Origin: Planctomycetota bacterium
GTDB lineage: Bacteria > Planctomycetota > Phycisphaerae > Sedimentisphaerales > Anaerobacaceae
Direction of reading: 5' to 3'
Assembly: GCA_013349615.1 (NCBI GenBank)
Contig: DUZJ01000017.1
Location: 1-50,428, forward strand
DNA: 50,428 nucleotides
Notes under the pieces: model-generated
The model's input: only the letters and a program-made list of their open reading frames with translations
Databases searched by the model: none
What the model was told of the DNA's origin: nothing
Shown here: positions 42,991 through 50,228 of the stretch, piece by piece
How the letters are laid out: the number at the start of each line of letters is the position of its first letter
How positions within the stretch are numbered: the first letter of the stretch is position 1
Position numbers and translations under genes: made by a program

Positions 42991-43608
42991 ATGCTGAGGT
43001 TTATTCCGAATATCTTGACTTTTGGCAGGCTTGTTTTAACTGTTGTTTTCCTGATTATGATTCTTTACTCACCGCCTCGCTATGCTCACGGCGAACTGCC
43101 CTTTCCGGACTTTCTTGACATTGCTTTTATCCTCTTTGTCATTGCCGGCCTTACTGACGTAATTGACGGTGCTGTTGCTCGCAAGTTAAATGTGACCAGC
43201 AAGTTCGGCCGAATGGTGGACCCCCTGGCCGACAAAGTCCTCGTCTGCGGCGCCTTTATATGTTTTGCGATAATTGGTGAGCCGAAGCTTTTCAATTTCG
43301 GCACGGGGGCATTGGCGGCTATTCACTGGTCCGTGGCGGGGATACTCACCGCAAGGGAAGTGTACGTTACCGTGCTGCGTCATATTGCAGAAGCTCGGGG
43401 AGTCAACTTTGCCGCCACCATCTCCGGCAAGGTCAAGATGTTCGTACAGTCCTTTGCCATCGGCACCGTGATGATAAAAATGGCTCATGTACAGACCGCT
43501 GCGTGGGGATATTGGTTCACCGCCGTAACGTTTGCGATTATGTTGGCGGTTACAGTTATCTCCGGGCTGAGGGCAACTCAGCGAAGTGGCTGGAAAAAAA
43601 TAAAATGA
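42991..43608 (+). CDS. pgsA: CDP-diacylglycerol--glycerol-3-phosphate 3-phosphatidyltransferase
   Basis: This 205-residue membrane enzyme makes phosphatidylglycerol phosphate. The CDP-alcohol phosphotransferase motif is complete: DGAVARKLNVTSKFGRMVDP with the following LADK (D-G-x2-A-R-x8-G-x3-D-x3-D). About five hydrophobic segments are visible, beginning with IPNILTFGRLVLTVVFLIM (in part). It follows rimO by about 100 bases with the palindromic element between. No strong ribosome site stands before the ATG. The enzyme could be a related phosphatidyltransferase, but the start IPNILTFGRL is typical of PgsA. Confidence 0.9.
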   Translation: MLRFIPNILTFGRLVLTVVFLIMILYSPPRYAHGELPFPDFLDIAFILFVIAGLTDVIDGAVARKLNVTSKFGRMVDPLADKVLVCGAFICFAIIGEPKLFNFGTGALAAIHWSVAGILTAREVYVTVLRHIAEARGVNFAATISGKVKMFVQSFAIGTVMIKMAHVQTAAWGYWFTAVTFAIMLAVTVISGLRATQRSGWKKIK

Positions 43609-43621
43609 GGGTGAAAGGGAT

Positions 43622-45853
43622 ATGAAACATCAATTCTGCTTACTGACAAAGTTAGTAATTTTCTGTGCTGTTTTTTCGTTGTTCACAAATCCGGCGTCAT
43701 CGGCATACGTCTGGGCGAAAACAAGTCAAGCGGAGAAGGTAGAAGAATATATGCCGCCGGTTCCGGAGGGGAAAAAGTGGAAGTTGGCGTGGAGCGATGA
43801 ATTCAATGGCACAAAGATTGACAAGTCGAAGTGGGAAATCCTCGGCGACTGGAAGCGGCGCGATGGTTTCTGGGTGAAAGACGACGCCTATCTGGACGGC
43901 AAAGGAAATTTGCTCATTCGCACAAAGAAAGATGGCAGCCGATATACCTGTGGGGCCGTGCGGACTAAAAACAAATTCGAGCATAAGTTTGGTTATTGGG
44001 CAGTTCGATGCAAATTTGGCGAACAGCAGGGGCACTGGCCCGCGTTTTGGCTTCATACAGATAGCATGCGCAAAGTAGGAAACGAGGGCAGGGACGGCAC
44101 AGAAATAGATATTATGGAAAAACCCTGGCGTGAGGACAAGATAACCCAGAACTTACACTGGGACGGCTACGGAAAAGAACACAAGCACGCCGGCAAAAGT
44201 TCCACGATACCCGGCTTAAGCGAAGGCTTCCATACCTTCGGCCTGCACTGGATGACGGAAGAATATGTTTTCTATGTTGACGGCAAAGTAACATGGCGCA
44301 CAAGTGCAGGCGGTGTTTCGCAGGTGCCGCAGTTTATCAAACTTACCGAGGAAATTGGAAAGTGGGGCGGCGATATAACAAAGGCAAAGCTTCCCGATTA
44401 CTTTTTAGCCGATTACGTCCGGGTATATGATGTTGTGGATAAAGATGAGGCGGATAGACGGAATGACATCATTCGCAAGGCTGCAAGCGTCAGGCCTTCG
44501 CCGCGTCAGCTTGCCTGGCAGGAGTTGGAATTCATCGCTTTCGTCCACTTCACGGTTAACACATTCACAGATAAAGAATGGGGCGACGGCAGGGAAGACC
44601 CTGCCATATTCAACCCTAATCAGCTTGATACCCGTCAGTGGGTGGAAGTCTGCAAGGACGCCGGTATGAAGATGATAATCCTCACAGCAAAGCACCACGA
44701 CGGCTTTTGCCTTTGGCCGAGCAAATACACCGAGCATTCGGTAAAGAACAGTCCCTGGAGGAATGGCAGGGGCGATGTTGTGCGAGAGCTCACCGATGCC
44801 TGCCGGGAGGCGGGGCTAAAGTTGGGTCTATATCTTTCTCCGTGGGACCGTCACGAGCCGGCCTACGGCGATACAGCTAAATACAACAAGTTCTACAAGA
44901 ACCAGTTACGGGAACTGCTGACGAATTATGGTGAGGTTGCCGAGGTGTGGTTTGACGGGGCCAAAGGGTCGAATGCCAAGGATATGGAGTATGACTGGCT
45001 CGGCTATTATGCGATTGTGCGTGAGCTTCAGCCAAACGCGGTTATTTTTAATGGTCTTGATGTTCGCTGGGTAGGCAACGAATCCGGCTATGCCCGACAG
45101 AGCGAATGGAGCGTTATGAAGAGAAACGAGAAGCCCTTCGGTTTCATAAACAACCACCAAAGAGATTTGGGTAGTGTCGGCGCGCTGGGCGATGGAGAAA
45201 ACCTGATATGGTATCCGGCTGAAACGGATGTATCTATCCGGCCGGGATGGTTTTACCATGCCAGCCAGGACAAAAAAGTCAAATCGGTCGAACACCTTGT
45301 GGATATCTACTATAAGTCTGTCGGTCGCAACTCCGTGTTGTTGCTCAATCTTCCGCCTGACCGGCGGGGTCTTATACACGAGAATGATGTCCGACGCTTA
45401 CGCGAGCTGCGGAAGGTCCTCGACGCTACATTCAGACACAACCTTGCTTTGCGCGTTGCCGCAAAAGCCTCTCATATCCACGGTAATAAACCTGTGCACG
45501 GACCGGATAAAGCAGTCGACGGCAATAAGGATACCTACTGGACCACGGATGATGGGACAACCGCAGCCAACCTCGAATTTGACCTCGGCAAAAAGTGTAC
45601 GTTCAACGTGGCCGAACTCGCCGAATATATCAAAATAGGCCAAAGGGTCGAGGAATTCGTCCTCGAAGCCTGGGACGGAAGCTGGAAGGAGTTTGCCAGA
45701 GGTACCACAATCGGCTACAAACGACTGCTGCGGTTCGACGATGTTACCGCTCAAAAGGTGCGCCTCAAGATACTTGCCTCCCGCGTCTGTCCGACCATCT
45801 CCAACTTCGCTTTGTATTTTGCGCCGCCGATACAAACGATTATCGATAATTGA
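43622..45853 (+). CDS. Secreted GH16 - GH29 - F5/8 type C fusion glycoside hydrolase
   Basis: This 743-residue protein joins three parts after a signal peptide (LVIFCAVFSLFTNPASSA). Residues ~50-272 are a GH16 domain (WSDEFNGTKIDKSKWEI; catalytic E-x-D-x2-E as E161, D163, E166 in GTEIDIMEK). Residues ~290-600 are a GH29-type alpha-L-fucosidase (AKHHDGFCLWPSKYTEHSV; likely nucleophile D445 in EVWFDGAKG; likely acid/base E534 in YPAETDVSIRPGWFYH). Residues ~605-743 are an F5/8 type C (CBM32-like) domain. One enzyme could thus cut a beta-linked backbone and remove fucose or L-galactose side groups, as in algal polysaccharides; this is inference. The ribosome site gaaaggg precedes the ATG. It begins 13 bases after pgsA. 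Confidence 0.88.
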   Translation: MKHQFCLLTKLVIFCAVFSLFTNPASSAYVWAKTSQAEKVEEYMPPVPEGKKWKLAWSDEFNGTKIDKSKWEILGDWKRRDGFWVKDDAYLDGKGNLLIRTKKDGSRYTCGAVRTKNKFEHKFGYWAVRCKFGEQQGHWPAFWLHTDSMRKVGNEGRDGTEIDIMEKPWREDKITQNLHWDGYGKEHKHAGKSSTIPGLSEGFHTFGLHWMTEEYVFYVDGKVTWRTSAGGVSQVPQFIKLTEEIGKWGGDITKAKLPDYFLADYVRVYDVVDKDEADRRNDIIRKAASVRPSPRQLAWQELEFIAFVHFTVNTFTDKEWGDGREDPAIFNPNQLDTRQWVEVCKDAGMKMIILTAKHHDGFCLWPSKYTEHSVKNSPWRNGRGDVVRELTDACREAGLKLGLYLSPWDRHEPAYGDTAKYNKFYKNQLRELLTNYGEVAEVWFDGAKGSNAKDMEYDWLGYYAIVRELQPNAVIFNGLDVRWVGNESGYARQSEWSVMKRNEKPFGFINNHQRDLGSVGALGDGENLIWYPAETDVSIRPGWFYHASQDKKVKSVEHLVDIYYKSVGRNSVLLLNLPPDRRGLIHENDVRRLRELRKVLDATFRHNLALRVAAKASHIHGNKPVHGPDKAVDGNKDTYWTTDDGTTAANLEFDLGKKCTFNVAELAEYIKIGQRVEEFVLEAWDGSWKEFARGTTIGYKRLLRFDDVTAQKVRLKILASRVCPTISNFALYFAPPIQTIIDN

Positions 45854-45854
45854 A

Positions 45855-45877
45855 TTAGACTTAAGATCTGAGTCTAA
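45855..45877 (+). terminator. Small hairpin after the glycoside hydrolase gene
   Basis: Arms ttagact and agtctaa (7 bp) with a 9-base loop begin 2 bases after the stop. No T-run follows, so the call is weak. Confidence 0.35.
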
Positions 45878-45921
45878 GTTCGATAACAGTTTTAGTGTGT
45901 TCTGATTCACCATGATGGTTT

Positions 45922-46680
45922 TCATTTTGAATTTTGTAGTTTGTTTATTATCTGTTCAGCGACTTTTTTTCCTGATTTTAACATTCCGCCGAAGATTGGC
46001 CCCATTCTCGGCAGGTTATACACATCGCATACCGACATACCGGCAACGTATAGGCCCGGGTAAACCTCGCCCGTTTTTTCTACCACGCCGGCTTCGGAGG
46101 CCTCAACGTTCATGAAGTGCTCTTGCAGCTCCCTGGGAAAGAGGTCCGGCTTTCTTGTTTTCAACATACCGACCAGCTCAGCCGGGTGGCCGGTCCCGTC
46201 AATCACGCATCTCGAACAGATACAAAATGGGTCTACGTGCAGCCCGAGCGCTCGTATACTGGCACTGTTGACTACAACGCCTTGAACAGTTTCTTGCTTT
46301 AGTACAATATCTTCAGCCTCTATCAGGTTAAATATAGCTGCTCCCGCCTTCCTGGCCTTATAGGCCAGGCCCGTGGCAAATTCTATTGCATCCGCTATAT
46401 ACAAATCTCCGTCTTTTTTCGTCGTTACGCCTATTTCATCCAAGATGTCTTTGTCTTCGAAGGTAACGATATTGTAGCCTGCTGCGCCTCCCCAGATACC
46501 TCCGCCTATCGAAAGCTTCTTGTCGACTATGGCGGTTTTTATCCGCGATTTGGCCAGGTAATAGCCGGCAGCCAAACCCGCAGGACCGGCACCAACTATG
46601 ACCACATCGTTTTCAAGATGCTCGGTGAGTCTCCTGGTGTACTCCCGGATAATCACTCTGGAAATGTCGGTCTCTATCAT
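45922..46680 (-). CDS. thi4: Thiazole synthase Thi4 (ADP-thiazole synthase, sulfide-dependent type)
   Basis: This 252-residue enzyme makes the adenylated thiazole half of thiamine from NAD, glycine and sulfide. The FAD/NAD-binding motif VVIVGAGPAGLAAGYYLA and SIGGGIWGGAAGYN are diagnostic, and YPGLYVAGMSVCDVYNLPRMGPIFGG (in part GLYVAGMSVCDVYN) closes the fold. Where yeast Thi4 has the sulfur-donating cysteine, the family position reads LGLHVDP with histidine, as in archaeal enzymes that use free sulfide and turn over repeatedly. That fits an anaerobic or sulfide-rich habitat. The ATG at 46680 is chosen because gaaaggg precedes it. A TPP riboswitch lies upstream. Confidence 0.92.
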   Translation of the reverse strand: MIETDISRVIIREYTRRLTEHLENDVVIVGAGPAGLAAGYYLAKSRIKTAIVDKKLSIGGGIWGGAAGYNIVTFEDKDILDEIGVTTKKDGDLYIADAIEFATGLAYKARKAGAAIFNLIEAEDIVLKQETVQGVVVNSASIRALGLHVDPFCICSRCVIDGTGHPAELVGMLKTRKPDLFPRELQEHFMNVEASEAGVVEKTGEVYPGLYVAGMSVCDVYNLPRMGPIFGGMLKSGKKVAEQIINKLQNSK

Positions 46681-46720
46681 TTTTGTATCCCTTTCGTTAA
46701 TTGAAACCGTTGACCATAAA

Positions 46721-46750
46721 ACAAAAAGCACTACCGTAAAAGGAGTGCTT
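46721..46750 (-). terminator. Terminator of the thi4 riboswitch
   Basis: On the minus strand the arms aagcact and agtgctt enclose an 11-base loop and are followed by tttttgttttat. It lies between the TPP aptamer and the thi4 start, as expected of a switch that stops transcription when TPP is bound. Confidence 0.8.
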
Positions 46751-46762
46751 CAAATCTATTTT

Positions 46763-46853
46763 GCCTTCCTTCGCGGGCATTGTCCCGAGCAGGTTCGTAG
46801 GGTCAGTTCTCAGCTTGGGCCGAGCCGAACACTCGGTCTTTCGCTCCCCTGGC
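46763..46853 (-). ncRNA. TPP riboswitch (THI element)
   Basis: The minus strand carries the conserved aptamer blocks: gccaggggagc at the 5' side, gctgagaactgaccc in the middle, then gaacctgctcgg and the closing aatgcccgcgaaggaaggc. The CTGAGA and GAACCTG blocks and the closing GCG(A)AGGA block are the signature of the thiamine pyrophosphate switch. The variable P3 arm is gaccgagtgttcggctcgg. An intrinsic terminator and the thi4 gene follow, so thiamine pyrophosphate should lower thi4 transcription. Confidence 0.92.
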
Positions 46854-47732
46854 TTATTAAAATTTTCTGAGAAGCATTGTAGTAGAGCCCAAAGGCGGGC
46901 ACAAGAATTTTTTGCTAACGCAATCAAATCTTTTACCAAAGATTGGGTTTGTTTGGGTTTGAATTGGGTTTGTTTTGGCATTTTATTGGCTTTAATTGGG
47001 TTTGATTGGGTTTGTATTGGCTTTGAATTGGGTTTGTTTTTCCCACGTTCACCAGGTGTCCATTTTTCGTAATCCCTTGTTGAGACTCGGCTTACGCTCA
47101 TTTGGTCTTTTTGGAAATTGGGTTTGTTTTGCATAAAATGAGCGATTTGTAGTGCGCTCACTACAGTTGTAGAGGGAAAATTAGTGAAAAGTGAGCTAAA
47201 GTGCCTAAAGTGAGCTAAAGTTGGATTTTCTCCACGGGACGCCCAATGGCGGATACTGGATTCTCGATGCTCAAGAGTGGTAAAATGGGTAATTCTCATA
47301 AGGTGTTACAGCTTCGCTACAAGACTATTCATCATTCACTAATCACCATTTCCTTCATTTTGGCCTTCTGCAAAAAAAAGAAGCGCCTCTATAATTGGGC
47401 GAATGTGCGCGTTTGATACGAAAATCGGCTTGTTTTTGACAGGATTTACAGGATTAAGTTATTGGTAACAAAGGAGTTATAATTTTTTATTTTTTTTGGA
47501 TTTTGTCGTTAGGTATGTGTGCTTTTGGTCGCGCATTTTGCCTATTTTAACGCCCCATTAGAAGACAGAAGGCATGTTTCCCACAGGGTAAACTAACAGG
47601 GCAAGCAGATACCTATGGCACAAGTTTAACGGATAAGAACCATAATAATTCTGTTTTTCTTTGCAAAAATGACCAAAAAAGCAACACCTGAGGGTGCAGG
47701 CGGACACCTTTAATTCACCCAACATAAGTAAA
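46854..47732. other. Non-coding repeat-rich region upstream of thi4 riboswitch
   Basis: About 880 bases with no credible gene. A minus-strand frame (46697-47299) runs through the riboswitch and is low-complexity (NKPNSKPIQTQSNPIKANK), so it is not accepted. The stretch holds the GGGTTTG repeats listed separately, tandem words such as gtgagctaaagt, and the scattered repeat ttttgacaggatttacagg near 47433. Confidence 0.6.
46942..47130. repeat. Degenerate (A/T)TTGGGTTTG repeat tract
   Basis: The word ttgggtttg or close variants (ttggcttt, ttgggttt) recur about ten times with a spacing of 8-12 bases. The + strand has many GGG runs that could form G-quadruplexes. On the minus strand the frame would read as NKPNSKPIQTQ-like repeats, a phrase seen in odd short frames of related genomes, which suggests a spreading repeat and not a gene. 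Confidence 0.6.
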
Positions 47733-48434
47733 TTATGCATAGGCGGTAATTTTAGTTTTTTCACCTATCCAATCGAGTAAGCTCTTAAAAACTGGGCACT
47801 CAATTTGGTTATTAGCATTGTAGATTATTGTTTTTATGTCAGTAACATTTCGGAGAACAGCACTTGCGTCTCTTGTATCTCGATACGCATATCCTTTTAT
47901 GGATTTTGTTCTAAACAGTTCCTCGACTATACGTTTTGGCGGATGGTTTTGATCCTGTTCTTCAACCGGATTGCGCCAATTACCAAGACGATCATGTGTT
48001 CCAAGGTAGCTTCTTAATTCATCTTTTCCTGCCAACAATAGCATTTCAAGATCATGTTTCAGTGCACTTGGTAAAAACCGTTCGAGTAATTGTCGAGCCT
48101 GTGATCCTCTAACACTGAATGTATTCTGCAGCGCATTAGAGACTTCATGTTTTTGAACCGATATTAACTGTGCGAGATCCCTATGTTCATACTGTGTTCC
48201 AACATATTCTCGATTTGGATAAAGATCTGGCAGCCCTATTACAATATTCTCATTATTATCATAAAGTTGGCGTGCTGCGCGATGCCCTATCTTGCGAAAA
48301 AACTGAGATTTGCTTCCCAAAGGTATAATTTTAATTCCATGTCCTATGTTTCTAAGTTGTGTACGCCAATTAGTCCAAAGAGCCAACAAACCAAGCTTGT
48401 CTGATTCCCCTTCAACATATATCCATACTTTCAT
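47733..48434 (-). CDS. DUF4276-like TOPRIM protein, partner of the ATPase gene
   Basis: This 233-residue protein begins with VWIYVEGESDKLGLLALW, the glutamate-bearing first strand of a TOPRIM fold. The second acidic site is IVIGLPDLYPNREYVG. Further DUF4276-like features are FLPSALKHDLEMLLLAG, the block PPKRIVEELFRTKSIKGYAYRDTRDA (in part PPKRIVEELF) and its end. Related TOPRIM proteins act as nucleases beside ABC-type ATPases (OLD and PARIS systems). The ATG overlaps the stop of the ATPase gene (TAATG), so both are made together. The DNA is more AT-rich than the rest of the window. A nuclease role is inferred. Confidence 0.72.
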   Translation of the reverse strand: MKVWIYVEGESDKLGLLALWTNWRTQLRNIGHGIKIIPLGSKSQFFRKIGHRAARQLYDNNENIVIGLPDLYPNREYVGTQYEHRDLAQLISVQKHEVSNALQNTFSVRGSQARQLLERFLPSALKHDLEMLLLAGKDELRSYLGTHDRLGNWRNPVEEQDQNHPPKRIVEELFRTKSIKGYAYRDTRDASAVLRNVTDIKTIIYNANNQIECPVFKSLLDWIGEKTKITAYA

Positions 48435-49738
48435 TAAAGAGCCTCCAACTCGCCTGAGCGGTGGAGATCTCCTAAAGAATCTCCCTCAACATTATTCAAC
48501 ATTATTTTTAGGCTTTCTTGGTCACCAGGACGTTGCCAAGTTATTTCATTTTCATCACGTGCCATTACTGCAATGTTATCGATATCAAAGCAGTTCAGAA
48601 GATCAGGGCTGTGTGTTGTTACTAATACTTGAGTTTTTTCCGAAGCTGTCTTGATCATATCGGCAACAATAGGAAGCAATCTTGGATGAAGACCAACTTC
48701 TGGTTCGTCAATCGCAATTAAAGCAGGTGGAATTGGATTTAAAAGAGCTGTTCCAAGGCACAGAAATCTAAGCATGCCATCTGACAAGTCCCACAATTGC
48801 ATCTTTCTCATCATTCCTTTTTCTCTTATACTCACAAGGACTTTTGGCGGTGTTCCAAATGTTGATTCTGCGAAAAAATCATCAAAAGAGGGATAAGCAG
48901 ACCGCAAGAAGTCACGGAGATTATTCGCAACAATCCGATAGTCCGCTCTCGTTAGTACTTCATGAAGAACAGTTCCCAAGTTTTCACCTTTTGGAGAAAG
49001 AACCGTGTGCGGCTGTATTTCAGATGGTTGTGTTCTTAATTTTGAATAACGTCCAACCTCAAAACCAGGATAGAAATAATACTTACTTAAGAGGAATCTT
49101 ATCCATGATTGAACAGGATACTGGTTGTAAAACGTCATTTGTGCAAGTCTTAACGAGCGTTCCTGCTCTGATACCTCTTCCGGCGGTTTAAGATTATTTT
49201 CAGCAAATGACTCCTCATCAAAACCCTTCAATAATCCTTGAGAATCGTCGCCAACAGCTTCATCGAAAGGTACCAACATATGTTGTGAAGAATCAAAAAT
49301 ATGCGATTTGTAACGTGTTGCTTCTAAGAGTTTTAAGGGCTCTGTATGTTTTCCATATGGTTTTTCTGTACGAAGACATTCATAAATGGGTACGGCTTGC
49401 TGGTATTGATCTTTTTCGATAACAACCTCATAAACGTAGTACTCTTCTCCTTTAAGAGCCAGGTGACCCCAGAATGGATGTTTCGTCGGTTTTCGGAATG
49501 TTAGTTTCCAACCTAGCTTATCTGTTTTTTGGGATGCATTTAGAACTGAATCTAAACCCATTTCCCATTTAAAAGCATCATTTAAGGGAGACTGAACACA
49601 ACGTGAAATGAATTGGAGGAAATCCATAAGTGTGCTTTTTCCTGTTGCATTGGCTCCTATAACCACTGTAAGTTCATCGAGGTCAGCACTAAACCCATCC
49701 AAAATACGATAACCTTTTATTTCAATTGACTTAATCAT
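48434..49738 (-). CDS. ABC-class AAA ATPase (RecF/OLD-like, COG4637 type)
   Basis: This 434-residue ATPase starts IKSIEIKGYRILDGF and has a Walker A box GANATGKST (residues 28-36), a signature-like region LWDLSDGMLRFLCL, Walker B ALIAIDEPEVGLHP and the switch VLVTTHSPDLLN. The region between, about 250 residues, is specific. It belongs to the RecF/SMC-like ATPases that occur in OLD, PARIS and similar defence systems. With the DUF4276-like TOPRIM gene it forms a two-gene unit in an AT-rich accessory stretch. No antitoxin-like third gene is seen. A DNA-processing or anti-phage role is inferred. Confidence 0.8.
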   Translation of the reverse strand: MIKSIEIKGYRILDGFSADLDELTVVIGANATGKSTLMDFLQFISRCVQSPLNDAFKWEMGLDSVLNASQKTDKLGWKLTFRKPTKHPFWGHLALKGEEYYVYEVVIEKDQYQQAVPIYECLRTEKPYGKHTEPLKLLEATRYKSHIFDSSQHMLVPFDEAVGDDSQGLLKGFDEESFAENNLKPPEEVSEQERSLRLAQMTFYNQYPVQSWIRFLLSKYYFYPGFEVGRYSKLRTQPSEIQPHTVLSPKGENLGTVLHEVLTRADYRIVANNLRDFLRSAYPSFDDFFAESTFGTPPKVLVSIREKGMMRKMQLWDLSDGMLRFLCLGTALLNPIPPALIAIDEPEVGLHPRLLPIVADMIKTASEKTQVLVTTHSPDLLNCFDIDNIAVMARDENEITWQRPGDQESLKIMLNNVEGDSLGDLHRSGELEAL

Positions 49739-49890
49739 CTCGAATCTGCCCCTATATTCGACCCAACTCTTTTACTACCATCCATTTTCCCAAGCGTCTT
49801 CCACTCCGCCTAACATTTACAATACTCCAAACTACAATCTCCGTCAAATCATTTCATATCTCATATTTCGCAGCACTCTTCAAGATGTCC

Positions 49891-49927
49891 GCCCCCTTAG
49901 AGTAAAAGGCACTCTAAACAAGGGGGC
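49891..49927. repeat. Inverted repeat gcccccttagagt / actctaaacaagggggc
   Basis: The arms pair over gccccctt/aagggggc and agagt/actct with a small bulge and a 7-base loop. It lies upstream of the ATPase gene. Confidence 0.5.
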
Positions 49928-50054
49928 AGGCCACAATTAGTATATAGACACTGCGCTAACGTCCCGGGTGCATTCTCATTGTCTGCGGGGATAAAATACC
50001 ACAAGAGAAGGGGAAAGGCAAAGGAAAAAACATTGTATCCCTTTCGTGGGCAAC

Positions 50055-50080
50055 CCCAGGCCAAAGACCTGGGCTAAATA
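50055..50080. repeat. Hairpin repeat copy A (cccagg...cctggg-ctaaata)
   Basis: Arms cccagg and cctggg are followed directly by ctaaata. Copies B and C share the same layout with different arms. Confidence 0.55.
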
Positions 50081-50082
50081 CG

Positions 50083-50101
50083 CTCGACGCGTTGCGTCGA
50101 G
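50083..50101. repeat. Perfect hairpin ctcgacgc-gtt-gcgtcgag
   Basis: Perfect 8-bp arms with a 3-base loop, only a few bases after hairpin copy A. Confidence 0.6.
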
Positions 50102-50151
50102 TAAAAGAGTTCAATGCTAACAGCCCTTTTTTATTTTTCCGGTCCAATAGA

Positions 50152-50177
50152 CCTGCGGTAAAACCGCAGGCTAAATA
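50152..50177. repeat. Hairpin repeat copy B (cctgcggt-aaa-accgcagg-ctaaata)
   Basis: Perfect 8-bp arms with an aaa loop, followed directly by ctaaata, as in copy A. Confidence 0.6.
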
Positions 50178-50203
50178 TAGATTGTTGCTGTGGAGGGAGG
50201 AAA

Positions 50204-50228
50204 CCCCCGACAGTGCCGGGGGCTAACA
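50204..50228. repeat. Hairpin repeat copy C (cccccg-acagtgc-cggggg-ctaa)
   Basis: Perfect 6-bp arms, 7-base loop, followed by ctaacag. It shares the trailing ctaa with copies A and B but not the arm sequence. Confidence 0.55.

Noticed and set aside
46697-47299. 200-codon minus-strand frame with NKPN/KPIQTQ repeats
   Set aside because: It runs through the TPP riboswitch and terminator and is low-complexity; it is better explained as a DNA repeat tract.
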